Made by a program: the position numbers and the translations under genes
Assembly: GCA_965200955.1 (NCBI GenBank)
Contig: OZ241742.1
Span: 1,054,001-1,118,000, forward strand
DNA from: Bin80 sp026708685
GTDB lineage: Bacteria; Bacteroidota; Rhodothermia; Rhodothermales; Bin80
Reading direction: 5' to 3'
DNA length: 64,000 nt
The notes under the pieces: model-generated
Told to the model about the DNA's origin: nothing
Databases searched by the model: none
Seen by the model: only the letters and a program-made list of their open reading frames with translations
Part shown: positions 27,326 through 37,441 of the stretch, one piece after another
How the letters are laid out: each line of letters begins with the position of its first letter
How positions within the stretch are numbered: the first letter of the stretch is position 1

Positions 27326-30219
27326 ATGCCGACAAATTCTGAAAGGATTGTCAACGCCAAACTTGCTGAGTGCCTGCGTAGCCGCCTCCCCAACTGGATT
27401 GTTGGGGCAGAGCAGACCAATGTGTTGGTAGAAAAGATGAAGCAACCGGATCTGGTTGTGTCCCATCCGAGTGGGCTCACGGTGATTATGGAGACAGAAT
27501 TTTCTCCAGCGGCTACGGTTGAGTCGGATACCATTAAACGATTAGGAAAAACCATTCAGCGTACAGGTGAACAGGTAGAACAATGCATTGCCATTCAGTT
27601 ACCCACATCCCTTCGAAAGACGGAGCAGAAACAGCTTGATTCTGCAGTGCAAGAAGCTTGTTATTTCTATGCTATCTTCACCTATGATGGGAAAGAGGAG
27701 TTGTATGCACATACCAATCGGTGGCCAGATTGTGGTTGGATTGAAGGCGGACTGGATGATCTGGCCAATTGCGTGGAAACCGTAGCACTGTCGGAGCGAC
27801 GAGTTGCAAAGGGAGTCAAAATTCTGGAAGAAGGAGTCAATAGGGTAGCCGGATATTTGCAGTTTCATGCACCCGATTATATTCAAACAGATCTCGCCGA
27901 GAAGCTTCATCAGCAGGAAGGAGAGCAGAGCATCCGTATGGCCATGGCCATCTTGGCGAATGCCGTGATCTTTCATATGCGCCTTGCACGTTACTACAAA
28001 GATATCAGGGCGCTTTCAGACTATAGAAATGAATTAGGAACGATTATTAAGTCAGATGTACTTCAAGCGTGGAGAGAGATTCTACGCATCAATTATTGGC
28101 CCATCTTTAGTCTGGCATCCGATATATTTCTGATTTTACCCGAACGCGATGCACAGAAAGTGATTCATCTATTGGAAGAGATGTCCGCCCAATTAGAATG
28201 TTTTGGTGCTGCGGATATTCAGGATTTGTCGGGTAGGATGTTTCAGCAGTTGATCACAGACCGTAAGTTTTTGGCTACGTTTTATACCCTACCCGCTTCA
28301 GCTATGCTGTTGGCCGAATTAGCGGTATCTCGTTTGGATGTAGACTGGTCAAGTTCAAAAAAGATGACTTCTGTGAAGATGGCTGATCTTGCCTGTGGAA
28401 CGGGTGCACTGTTAGGAGCCACCTATCAAGCGTTGGCATTGCGGCATCGGCGGACTGGAGGAGATGATGGGCTACTACACGCCAAGATGATGGAGTCGGT
28501 TTTCACGGCTGCCGATATTATGCCCTCTGCAGTCCATCTAACAGCGGCAACGCTGTCTGGAATGCATCCCGAAAAACCATATGGGCATACTCGAATTATC
28601 ACGATGCCCTATGGAGACAATGGCGATGGAAACGGCGTATCCATTGGCTCTCTGGATCTGATGGAAGCCGATGAAACCCGAGCGATCTTTGGTACAGGTA
28701 GACAAGCTTTAACGGGGCAAGGAGCCGTGACTGATGACGGTGAGGATGCCGTTGTTGAAGTCCCCCATGGCTCTATGGACTTAGTGATCATGAACCCACC
28801 GTTTACTCGCCCCACCAATCACGAAGCTACCAATGTGCCAATTCCATCGTTTGCGGGATTTAGTACGAAGAAAGAAGAGCAGGCAAAAATGTCGGCCCGC
28901 CTCAAAGAAATCAGGCATGGCTTGAGTGATCCAGCGGGTCATGGTAATGCTGGGCTTGCCTCCAATTTTATTGATTTGGCTCATGCAAAATTACGCCCCG
29001 GCGGCGTGTTAGCACTGGTATTACCTGCAACATTCATGCAGGGAAAATCGTGGGAAAATGCACGTAAACTGTTACGTCGGCACTATCAGAGATTCTTGTT
29101 GTTGGTATTGCAACCGATGGCAATACGGATCGGGCTTTTTCGGCAGACACTGGGATGGCAGAAGTCTTGGTGGTGGCTACCCGAAACAATGACAACGGAA
29201 AGGATGAAGATAAAATATTTTTGACCAATGTTTTCCGTAGACCCAAGACTCAACTGGAAGCTTTGATTGGTGCACAGAAAATTGATCAGGCAAGGAGAGT
29301 CACTAATCGGGGGGCGGGAAAAATCCAATTTACGGATCAACAACAGGCTGGCAATTTTTATCGCACAAAAGATTGGAGTGGATTAGGGATCCGCGAACCT
29401 TCTCTGGTAAAATGCATGGATTCACTTGCAAAAGGGCAACTCCTTCTTCCACGCATGGGAACCCCTATATCCATACCTGTCTGCCCGCTCTCCGAACTTG
29501 GTCAAAGAGGTTTCTTAGACAGAGATATCAATGGGCGAACAACCAGCGGAAAGGCGAGAGGTCCATTTGATCTTGAGAAACGATCCGTAGCCCCAGAATA
29601 CCCAGTCTTATGGGGACATCGTGCTCTTCAAGAGACACGATTGATCGTTGAACCTGATTATCAAGGTATCTACCGGGAAGGTTTTCAAGAGCAAGCTGCA
29701 GAACTATGGAGTCATGGAGCATCTAGACTGCATTACAATCGTGATTTTGGGCTGAACTCCCAACGACTTGGTGCCTGTCTCACACTTAATCCATCTCTTG
29801 GCGGAACTGCTTGGCCGAATTTTTTGACCAAGGAGGTATGGGAGATCCCAATGGTTCTTTGGACGAATACAACTCTTGGATTAGTATCGTATTGGTGGGT
29901 CGGAACTCGACAACAACTTGGACGATCAAGGCTTACGATAACCCGTCTGCCTCACTTATTATCAATAGATGGAAGGAGTCTCAGCCCAAGCCAACTGGAG
30001 ATCAGCAATCAAATTTTTGAAGAGTTTCGTGATCAGGAGTTTCTCCCAGCCAATGAAGCCTACAGAGATGGTGTGCGTATTGCACTTGATCATGCTGTAT
30101 TGATATCCCTGTTAGGTATGGGTAAGAAATTACTTGACTATGTAGCTATCCTACGAGAACAGTGGTGTCATGAGCCCAGTGTTCACGGGGGAAAGAAAAC
30201 AAAAGTGAGATCAACCTAA
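27326..30219 (+). pseudogene. Large N6-adenine DNA methylase, tandem copy 2, frameshifted
   Basis: Second copy of the preceding gene, about 2.9 kb. Relative to copy 1 one G is missing at about 29088 (cactatcaGAGattc against cactatcaGGAGattc), so the first frame ends at 29224 with foreign residues, while the original frame resumes and runs to 30219. The N-terminal ExE motif, motif I (DLACGTGALL) and NPPF all lie before the break, and the recognition-like C-terminus lies after it. The central part matches copy 1 almost base for base, whereas residues ~225-245, ~340-352 and the last ~145 residues differ. A second ORF could start at ATG 29155, so split products are conceivable; otherwise it is inactive. 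A sequencing error cannot be excluded. Confidence 0.85.
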
Positions 30220-30277
30220 AACATTTTATCAGCGTGCTGTTGAAGATCTAAAATCACCATTGCTAAAAAATATACTA

Positions 30278-30931
30278 ATGACTGTTGTTGATCCCCTTAC
30301 CTCAGAACCCAAGAACATAGGTAAGATCCTATGTATTGGCCGTAACTATGCCCGTCATGCCGCGGAAATGCACGACTCCGTTCCAAAGCGGCCTGTCATT
30401 TTCTTAAAACCTACCACATCTTTGATCCGCTCTGGCGGGTCAATTGTACTGCCTCCGATGTCCTCTGATGTACATCATGAGGTCGAATTAGTGGTTATGA
30501 TAGGACGCACTGGGCGTAGTATCCCTGAAGATAACAGTCTCACATACGTAGCAGGCTATGCCCTTGGCTTAGACATGACGGCGCGTGACCTTCAATCTGA
30601 AGCAAAGGCACGAGGCAACCCTTGGAGTGTTGCGAAAGGGTTTGACACATTTGCTCCATTGGGAGATTTTGTTCCTGCAAACGAAATTGCTGATCCACAA
30701 GATATAAAACTCTCACTGCAAGTGAATGGAGAAATACGACAGGATGGGCATACGAGAGACATGATCTTTACCGTTTCGTATCTCATTGCGTACTGCTCAC
30801 GAATTTTCACACTTGAACGAGGTGATCTGCTTTACACTGGAACCCCAGAAGGAGTGGGGCCAGTTTTTCAAGGTGATCGTTTGGAAGCAACGAGTCATCA
30901 ACTGCCTACCCTTGAGGTAACAGTGCGTTAA
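30278..30931 (+). CDS. Fumarylacetoacetate hydrolase-family protein
   Basis: 217 residues from ATG 30278 (a TTG at 30260 would add six). It has the FAH-fold pattern ILCIGRNYARHAAEM, the metal-binding acids in HHEVELVVMIG and GLDMTARDLQ, and YTGTPEGVGP near the end. Members hydrolyse or decarboxylate beta-diketo or oxaloacetate-type compounds with Mg2+; many short ones are acylpyruvase/oxaloacetate decarboxylase-like. The substrate here is not readable. Its 3' end overlaps the convergent threonine aldolase gene by 26 bp. Confidence 0.88.
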   Translation: MTVVDPLTSEPKNIGKILCIGRNYARHAAEMHDSVPKRPVIFLKPTTSLIRSGGSIVLPPMSSDVHHEVELVVMIGRTGRSIPEDNSLTYVAGYALGLDMTARDLQSEAKARGNPWSVAKGFDTFAPLGDFVPANEIADPQDIKLSLQVNGEIRQDGHTRDMIFTVSYLIAYCSRIFTLERGDLLYTGTPEGVGPVFQGDRLEATSHQLPTLEVTVR

Positions 30932-31943
30932 CGGCCTCTTTCACTGATGCAATTGCCGTGTCAATATCATTGGAGGAGACATCTCGGTGTACGGTGGCAC
31001 GAACGGTTTTGGGACTGATTGCGATCATTGCTGTATTGAGGGCATGAATTTGATTGACGAGGGCATCAGAGGTAACCACCTCATTGAGTATATCAATCAT
31101 TACGATATTTGTCTCAGGGATTGGGACATGAAGATCTTCAAGAGATCGTAGTCCTTTTGCCAGTCGTTGGGCATGAATGTGATCTCGTTCAAGATCTGGG
31201 AGATGGTGTTCAATTGCATAAATCCCTGCAGCAGCGAGAATTCCTGATTGACGCATTCCTCCTCCGAGCTCCTTTCGGCGGCGATGTGCTTGTTGAACAA
31301 TTTGACTGGAGCCAGCAAAGACCGATCCGACAGGAGCACCTAATCCCTTTGAAAGGCATACCGTAATCGTATCAAATGGATCGGCATACTGTTCTAAGGA
31401 TACCTTTGTAGCCACCGATGCATTCCATAATCGTGCACCATCTAAGTGGCAGGAGAGTCCATGCTCATGTGCACTGTTCGCTAGGGCGGTGAGCTCGTTG
31501 ATTGGAAAGAGTCGTCCGCCTGCAATATTGAGTGTGTTTTCCAAGCACAGCAGGGCTGACCTTGATTCCCAGTAATGACCATGACGGAGTGAACGGAGAA
31601 ACTGCTCTTCACTAAATCGTCCCTCATTTCCATCAATCACATGCAGAGTCACTCCACATAAACTACTCGCGGCGCCAGATTCATAGTTAAATATGTGGCT
31701 TTTACGTTCAAGAATCACCTCATCACCCGGACGAGTTTGTGTATAGATCCCGAGTTGATTGCCCATCATACCCGATGGGATGAAGAGGGCAGCCTCTTTA
31801 CCGAGTAGGCTGGCTACGATTTCTTCAAGTTTCTTGGTTGTTGGATCTTCCCCGAATACATCATCTCCAACAACTGCTTCTGCCATAGCACGGCGCATCC
31901 CATCAGATGGGCGTGTCACCGTATCACTGCGCAGGTCAACCAT
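30906..31943 (-). CDS. ltaE: Low-specificity L-threonine aldolase
   Basis: 345 residues beginning MVDLRSDTVTRPSDGMR (ATG at 31943; a GTG three codons upstream also exists). GDDVFGEDPTTKKLE is the family start region, CHLDGARLWNA holds the PLP-stacking Asp, and Lys199 in CLSKGLGAPVG is the PLP lysine. It splits L-threonine or allo-threonine into glycine and acetaldehyde. Its ATG overlaps the greA stop by 8 bases (translational coupling likely), and its 3' end overlaps the convergent FAH-family gene. Confidence 0.92.
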   Translation of the reverse strand: MVDLRSDTVTRPSDGMRRAMAEAVVGDDVFGEDPTTKKLEEIVASLLGKEAALFIPSGMMGNQLGIYTQTRPGDEVILERKSHIFNYESGAASSLCGVTLHVIDGNEGRFSEEQFLRSLRHGHYWESRSALLCLENTLNIAGGRLFPINELTALANSAHEHGLSCHLDGARLWNASVATKVSLEQYADPFDTITVCLSKGLGAPVGSVFAGSSQIVQQAHRRRKELGGGMRQSGILAAAGIYAIEHHLPDLERDHIHAQRLAKGLRSLEDLHVPIPETNIVMIDILNEVVTSDALVNQIHALNTAMIAISPKTVRATVHRDVSSNDIDTAIASVKEAVNALLPQG

Positions 31944-32415
31944 GACCGTCACGGGTGATTTCTATGATCTTGACATGGAGTTCGCCAGCCGGAACTTGGA
32001 TCGTAACATCATCACCAACAGATTTGCCGAGAAGAGCTTTACCGATAGGGCTTGTCACTGGAATACGTCCTTGGGATACATCTGCTTCTGGTGCAGATAC
32101 CAGAGTAACCACCTTATCTGTGCCTGTTTTAGAATTTTTGTATCGGACGGTGGATAGAATCCGTACCGTTGTTACATCAACATCATCTTCATCTAAAACA
32201 CGTGCTTCTGCGAGAGTATTTTCCATCTGTGCGATACGAGCCTCCAGTTTTCCCTGTGCTTCTTTTGCGGCATCATACTCTGCATTCTCGGATAGATCGC
32301 CATGAGCGCGTGCTTCTGCAATTTCGTTAGATATACGTTTACGCTCCACGGTTCTGGCGTGATGTATATCAGACTTAAGTTTTTCGAGAGCTTTTTCGGT
32401 AAGATAGACAGGCAT
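31936..32415 (-). CDS. greA: Transcription elongation factor GreA
   Basis: 159 residues from the ATG at 32415 (MPVYLTEKALEKLKSDI), preferred over a longer frame to 32478 that adds an unrelated tail. The N-terminal coiled coil carries the acidic tip AHGDLSENAEYDAAKEA, whose Asp/Glu residues enter the RNA polymerase secondary channel and stimulate cleavage of backtracked RNA. The C-terminal FKBP-like domain ends in VPAGELHVKIIEI. It lies between the NlpC-like lipoprotein gene and ltaE on one strand. Confidence 0.96.
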   Translation of the reverse strand: MPVYLTEKALEKLKSDIHHARTVERKRISNEIAEARAHGDLSENAEYDAAKEAQGKLEARIAQMENTLAEARVLDEDDVDVTTVRILSTVRYKNSKTGTDKVVTLVSAPEADVSQGRIPVTSPIGKALLGKSVGDDVTIQVPAGELHVKIIEITRDGHG

Positions 32416-32434
32416 TTCAAAAATTGAATAAGGA

Positions 32435-33007
32435 TTACCAACCGACACGGCGCTTGTCGCTTGGCTCGGTGGGCTCACTGGTGGGTGTATTTGCAGTAGG
32501 TTCTCCGGGTTGCATGGCTAGTACACGCCTTCCTGCCCAAAACGCACCTCTCCAATAGGGTTCACTGAGGCGGGCGATGGACACGCCTCCGTCATGCCAT
32601 GAATGCAGGAATTCTTCAGAACCAAGGTAGACTCCAACATGACGAGGCATACTCGTAGGGCGAAAAAATACAAGATCACCAGGCAGGAGGGCTGCAAGTT
32701 CAATTTCTTGTCCAAATCCAAGCTGTCTGGCGGTTGAATGTGGAAGTGAAAGGCCTAAAATTTGATCGGAAATCAACATGACCAGACCGGGAGCATCAAT
32801 TCCATCTCTGGAATCTCCCCCTTCAAGATGTGGAACTCCTTGCCATTGAGACGCAAAGTTACGGAGTTCAGCTTCAACCGCTGCGGAGGGGATGACCGAG
32901 GTTGTAGCAGACATCGTGGGCATTGAAGAAACGCCATTGGTCATCTGGTTGGATGGAGCACATCCAACAAGACCAATCATCAATGAAAGAATCAAGAACA
33001 CGCGCAT
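32435..33007 (-). CDS. NlpC/P60-fold lipoprotein with catalytic Cys replaced by Ala
   Basis: 190 residues from ATG 33007, with lipobox LMIGLVGC (Cys16). The fold pattern of NlpC/P60 peptidoglycan hydrolases is clear: WQGVPHLEGGDSRDGIDAPG, LLPGDLVFF, RHVGVYLG, FLHSWHDGGV. In active enzymes the motif is GxDCSG; here the codons read GAT GCT CCC GGT, so the nucleophile Cys is Ala72, followed by Pro. The family His (His123 in RHVGVYLG) and His135 remain. By analogy it should not cleave peptides and may be a binding or regulatory protein, or act on another bond. It ends 19 bp before greA starts. Confidence 0.88.
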   Translation of the reverse strand: MRVFLILSLMIGLVGCAPSNQMTNGVSSMPTMSATTSVIPSAAVEAELRNFASQWQGVPHLEGGDSRDGIDAPGLVMLISDQILGLSLPHSTARQLGFGQEIELAALLPGDLVFFRPTSMPRHVGVYLGSEEFLHSWHDGGVSIARLSEPYWRGAFWAGRRVLAMQPGEPTANTPTSEPTEPSDKRRVGW

Positions 33008-33088
33008 CGTAATGATTGATGCTGAATGGAACAATTGGAACAGCACATAGTACACACGGATATATTTTTGGTTCACTCTTAAAGTTTT

Positions 33089-33610
33089 ATGCCTTATCCT
33101 GAACATATTGTAGCTCCCATGCGTGCGGAACTGACGCGGCTGGGAGTGAAGGAATTACGAACCTCTCCTGAGGTAGCTGATGCGTTTGATATGTCATCAG
33201 ATGATACGATGCTTCTGGTCATTAATTCTGTCTGTGGCTGTGCCGCTGGGATGGCTAGACCTGCCGTTGGTTTGGCCATGGAGAATGAAATCCAACCAGA
33301 TCAGATTGTGACGGTATTTGCGGGGCAAGATCTTGACGCGACTGCCACTGCTAGAAATTATTTGGTGGGCATCCCTCCGTCATCGCCATTTATGGCTTTG
33401 ATCAAGGGAGGAGATGTTGTCTATGTCATTGAGCGCAGACATATTGAGGGGCGTAGTGCAGAGGCGATTGCTTCGGATTTAGTTCATGCATTTGATAAGT
33501 ACTGTGGGACGGATCACAGTGCTGATGAGGAAGGACCTGATAACCCAGACACGATGGGCAGTCACTCGGAACATCCTATTTCTTCGTCTTTTCAATCGAT
33601 CATCCGATAG
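33089..33610 (+). CDS. BrxA/BrxB-family bacilliredoxin
   Basis: 173 residues. The thioredoxin-like redox motif CGC is at 49-51 (INSVCGCAAG), with DQIVTVFAGQDLDATATARNYL and the C-terminal RRHIEGRSAEAIA segment typical of YphP/YqiW proteins. These remove bacillithiol from oxidised proteins, common in Bacillota and in Bacteroidota-type bacteria. It is divergent from the NlpC-like gene with 81 bp between the starts. The last 35 residues (DHSADEEGPDNPDT onward) are an unrelated-looking acidic tail. Confidence 0.9.
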   Translation: MPYPEHIVAPMRAELTRLGVKELRTSPEVADAFDMSSDDTMLLVINSVCGCAAGMARPAVGLAMENEIQPDQIVTVFAGQDLDATATARNYLVGIPPSSPFMALIKGGDVVYVIERRHIEGRSAEAIASDLVHAFDKYCGTDHSADEEGPDNPDTMGSHSEHPISSSFQSIIR

Positions 33611-34481
33611 TGTAAGTTTGAACGTAGGGTTTCCCAAGGTGAAGTATCCATCTGTTGGTTAGGGCCACCGATTCAAATTGATCTGAAGCCCAACTGTGCT
33701 GTGGCTGAGGATGTGATTTTCAGCTGTAATCACTACAGTTTTCATTGAGAACCGAACCGTTAGTGGTTCTAGGGCTTCATATAGATGTGATGCCACAGAT
33801 TTTCTAATAGGCAGGTGCTATATCTATATCACAACTAACTCAATTTCTCAAAGATGATGGATTCGTTATTGGTGAGTATATTGGTAAGTTCCTTGCAAGA
33901 ATCCAAGGAGTTGAGTTCAATTAAGTATATGGTTCCTAAAAAAACGAAAAGTCATCGCATGGAGTGGTATGCATTCAACCCAGATTTAGACAGAAAATCG
34001 GTACTCGTGACTTACTTTTTAGCCAAAATGATCAGAATTTCCCAAAAAATTTCTATCATCCTGCAAAATAATCTCCAAGTGTCAGCAAGATGTCAGTTTT
34101 AGACAAACGGAGTTTAGAGGAATAAGGATGAACTGAAGTATCATGGTTCATTCCCGAACAAAGAAATCCGCTAGCCAAATTCAGTCAGATAGAGTTCCAC
34201 ACATGTGTTTCTAAGCTCCTGCCTTTCCACTCAATCTCCTACCATCCATCCGTAAGCGAGTACTTAACTCTTACTGCTGATGAAACCAAACCATATTGCT
34301 TCCATGACTGTATCAATACTGATCTTTGCTGATTTGCAATCTACCATTTGCAACAGTGAACTTCAGGGATTTTGAAACAGCCACATCACAAGGTGACATG
34401 AATGAAATGCACGATGTTTTGTACATTTGGATTACTATGCATATCATCAGGCTGAGCATAAAACCCTCAACATTGACTTGA
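33611..34481. other. Long intergenic stretch without a supported gene
   Basis: 871 bp. An 82-codon frame at 33854-34102 has no recognisable family. The stretch contains TGCTATATCTATAT at 33816-33829 followed by ACAACTAA, a combination that recurs at 43887-43900. It borders the restriction-modification locus on the left and may hold decayed sequence. Confidence 0.4.
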
Positions 34482-35972
34482 ATGGACCAGACAAAATATT
34501 TTGGGAAAGTATACACGCCCTCTGACATTGTCCAAAGAATGCTGAATACGGTATTCATGGAGTCATTGGAGGATGTACGAATCTGTGATCCAGCATGCGG
34601 ATCGGGAGATTTTCTGGTACCCGTAGCAGAGGAGGTTTGCCGACGACTACGTAAAGCCCCTAATGACGCTCAGCCATTATATCTATCTACTCTTCGCCAG
34701 TTAACAGGATTTGATATTGATGCAAAAGCAACCCATGATTGCAGAGAACGCCTGTCCAAGACCGTACATTGTATTCTCGGTGAGGACTATCCCCATGATT
34801 TTTGGAGGATTAGTGTCGTAGACGCTCTGGACGCATGGAAACTGTATGAAAACTCTTTTGATTGGGTCATAGGGAACCCCCCTTATGTTCGGATTCAGCA
34901 CCTCGAATCTGAGCGTAGAGACAAAATATATGCGGCGGACTGGAGTTACTTTCAAGGTTCAAGTGATTTGTACATCGTCTTTTATGAATTAGGACTGAGA
35001 CTATTAAAAGACGAAGGCAATCTTTTATTTATCTCCCCCAGCGGATGGATTCGCAATCAGGCAGGAGCATTCATGCGTTCCGATTTAACTGCCAATCATG
35101 GAATCGTCTCTCTCTGGGATTTTCGAGACCATCAAGTATTTCAAGGGGTTTCTACCTATACATGTATAGCTCATATTCGCAAGAATGGGTGCGGTATCCC
35201 TACCAAAACTTATCAATGGAATGATGGGAACTTTTCCAACTCTTGTGATCTAATTAAGTTGGATGAACGGTGGGCAATCGTCCATAAAAATACCGCTAGA
35301 TCCTATTCAGATCCTTCCTTAAAGCTAGGTGATATTGCAGACATTCGAGTGGGTATTCAGACGCTTGCAGACAAAGTGTTCATAGCCCCGGTAATGCAAT
35401 GGAAATCAGAGAATGTTATAGTTACCCTAAACGATGAACCCCGTCCTATTGAGATCGGGGCTGTACGTCGCATTGTCAAAGCATCGGTTCTTAAAGATGG
35501 AAAAGACAAGATGGAACGCGTTGCAATTTATCCTTATTCTGAAAGTGGAAAACTGCTCCCAGAGAAAGAGTTGGCTGAGATTTTTCCACTGGCATATTCA
35601 TGGCTATCTGAAAATAAAGACAGTCTATTAGGCCGGGACAAGGGTACCTTCAACCCAATGAAGTGGTATGGTTATGGACGCGAAGTGTCAATACGCAGTG
35701 CTCTTGGGCCAAAAATTCTAACATCCGCAATGAATCCTGAGCCTAATTTCCAAATCTGTAATGATCCAGACACTTTATTCTATTCTGGCTATTGTGTGAA
35801 ACCCAAAATTGATATTTCGCTTGAAGATCTGATCCATGAACTGAACTCCCCTGAAATGGATCAACACATCAGAATGTTTGCACAGCCATTTCGGGGTGGC
35901 TGGTTCAGCTATGCGAAACGTTATATCCAAGATTTCCCGATTTCTACACGTATCTATGCCAAAGATGGTTGA
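34482..35972 (+). CDS. Type II N6-adenine DNA methyltransferase (Eco57I-like class)
   Basis: 496 residues. It begins QTKYFGKVYTPSDIVQRML, the usual N-terminus of gamma-class methylases, with motif I CDPACGSGDFLVP (35-47), motif IV WVIGNPPYVRIQ (Asn-Pro-Pro-Tyr at about 132-135), FISPSGWIRN and the target-recognition half (about 285-496, LGDIADIRVGIQT). It methylates adenine in a specific site. Its stop overlaps by 17 bases the start of a downstream gene that looks like its restriction partner, now split by an IS. The methylase itself appears complete, so the host DNA may still be modified. Confidence 0.92.
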   Translation: MDQTKYFGKVYTPSDIVQRMLNTVFMESLEDVRICDPACGSGDFLVPVAEEVCRRLRKAPNDAQPLYLSTLRQLTGFDIDAKATHDCRERLSKTVHCILGEDYPHDFWRISVVDALDAWKLYENSFDWVIGNPPYVRIQHLESERRDKIYAADWSYFQGSSDLYIVFYELGLRLLKDEGNLLFISPSGWIRNQAGAFMRSDLTANHGIVSLWDFRDHQVFQGVSTYTCIAHIRKNGCGIPTKTYQWNDGNFSNSCDLIKLDERWAIVHKNTARSYSDPSLKLGDIADIRVGIQTLADKVFIAPVMQWKSENVIVTLNDEPRPIEIGAVRRIVKASVLKDGKDKMERVAIYPYSESGKLLPEKELAEIFPLAYSWLSENKDSLLGRDKGTFNPMKWYGYGREVSIRSALGPKILTSAMNPEPNFQICNDPDTLFYSGYCVKPKIDISLEDLIHELNSPEMDQHIRMFAQPFRGGWFSYAKRYIQDFPISTRIYAKDG

Positions 35973-36108
35973 GGGGCAAACCTTTAAGGAAAGACTTCTG
36001 ATCGCTGTTCAGGATTCCTACCAAGCTTATGTGGATCATGGGGCCCGATCCAATCAAAAAATTAAGGGAATTATATACGTAATTACGCACACACCAATTT
36101 TTACCGTT

Positions 36109-36240
36109 TTAACTCTTTTTCTTATTAGGCTGGCGAGGTTTTGGCTTCGTTGCGAGGACTGACTTCGCTAAGGCCTGGGCTTTTGCCGTGGCGGTTTTAA
36201 GATCTATCTTAGGCGTTTGTAGATCAGATTTTTTGCTCAT
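36109..36240 (-). CDS. Small lysine-rich ORF inside the IS1595 element
   Basis: 43 residues (MSKKSDLQTPKIDLKTATAK, then a tail rich in Lys, Pro and Ala). It lies between the transposase 3' end and the left terminal repeat, on the transposase strand. It has no recognised family. Its start MSKKSD resembles the transposase start MSKRTD, which may be coincidence. Some IS1595 groups carry passenger genes; expression is unproven. Confidence 0.35.
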   Translation of the reverse strand: MSKKSDLQTPKIDLKTATAKAQALAKSVLATKPKPRQPNKKKS

Positions 36241-36442
36241 TCTTGGACGTTACTGCCTTTTACGGATCCACTTCGACAACTCTCATACTCCCCACCCCTA
36301 TTCCTCTGGTCTCACCCAAATGAGATATTCCTCGTGAATGTTCAGAATACATATAGGATGTGATGTATTTGATCCAGACGCAGATCACATTTCCCACTCC
36401 ATCATAACCTTCATCTTGACGGCTACTCCAGTATGGGCGGTT

Positions 36443-37441
36443 TCATCGGCAATGATGAGCCGTAGCCCTTGCACCCGAATCTAATCCATGGTCTTCAATC
36501 AAGTCAATGTAACGAATTCTCTTTCCTACCATATTCAAAACCATTCGGTTCATTTGATCAATCGTATTCATTTTGCGAATATTGTGCCTTCCTGTAAACT
36601 CAAGGATATACCGACTCAAGTGCTTTCTACTGAACTTGTGGTAGGTTCCCTTGTAGGCCCGCTTGATGATGGCCCAAAAGGATTCAATTCCATTGGTATG
36701 AGCTTGTCCTCGGACCTATTCTCTGGCAGAGTGATTTACCGATTCATGCAGTCGGTCTAAACCAATATACGACCGATTGTCATCTGTGTACACTTGGGCA
36801 TCTTTTCCCGTTGAATTCGTTACAAAGTCCTGTATTGTATCTGCTTTTGTATCTTCAACCACTTGTGCATGGATCTGATTTGTCTTACGGTCTTTAGCAC
36901 CCACGACCGCCGTTTTGCCGACCGATCCTCTACCTTTGTTGAGTTTCTTGGATGTATGCTTGTTCTTTTCCTTGCCACCAATATAGGTTTCGTCTACTTC
37001 TACTGGCCCCTCAAAGGTTGCATTGACTGAAACCATTGCCTCGCGTAATCTATGTGCCAAAAACCATGCAGATTTCTGCGTAATTCCCAGATCCCGGTGC
37101 AATTTCATACTTGAAACTCCTTTCAGATTGCACACATACAAATACATGGCAATCACCCAGGTCTGATAGGAAAGTTTACTGGATTGCATGACCGTATTGG
37201 TACGCACATTAAATCGTTCTCTACAAAGACCACACCAGTAGGCAACAGGCTTACGATTACGGGCTTCAGTAATCTTTTCCCTGCTTTTGCATCGGGGGCA
37301 TTCGGGACCTTGATCTCCCCATCTACACTGTTCCAGCCATGTTTCGGCCGTCTCATTGTCAGGAAACATCTGAAACAGTTCAAACAGAGGGATTCCTTCA
37401 CGGTAATTCTTACCAGGTGCTTTATCTGTACGTTTGCTCAT
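36443..37441 (-). pseudogene. IS1595-family transposase with internal stop
   Basis: The frame from MSKRTDKAPG (37441) has the N-terminal zinc finger (CPRCKSRE ... CGLCRERF), the ISXO2-like DDE core with VDETYIGGKEK and YTDDNRSYIGL, and then a TAG at 36716-36718 after NHSARE. Past the stop the same frame continues with VRGQAHTNGIESFWAIIKR, which contains the third catalytic Glu, and ends at 36443 (332 codons in all). The position of the stop is normally Tyr in this family. The element therefore cannot move on its own unless the stop is read through. Confidence 0.85.

Noticed and set aside
29080..29100. Programmed frameshifting in methylase copy 2
   Set aside because: No slippery heptamer or downstream pseudoknot is apparent and copy 1 is in frame without it; mutation or read error is simpler.
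33854..34102. 82-codon plus-strand frame
   Set aside because: No recognisable motifs and located in an AT-rich gap; chance frame more likely.
36488..36760. 90-codon plus-strand frame inside the IS1595 element
   Set aside because: Antisense shadow of the transposase C-terminal coding region beyond the TAG.
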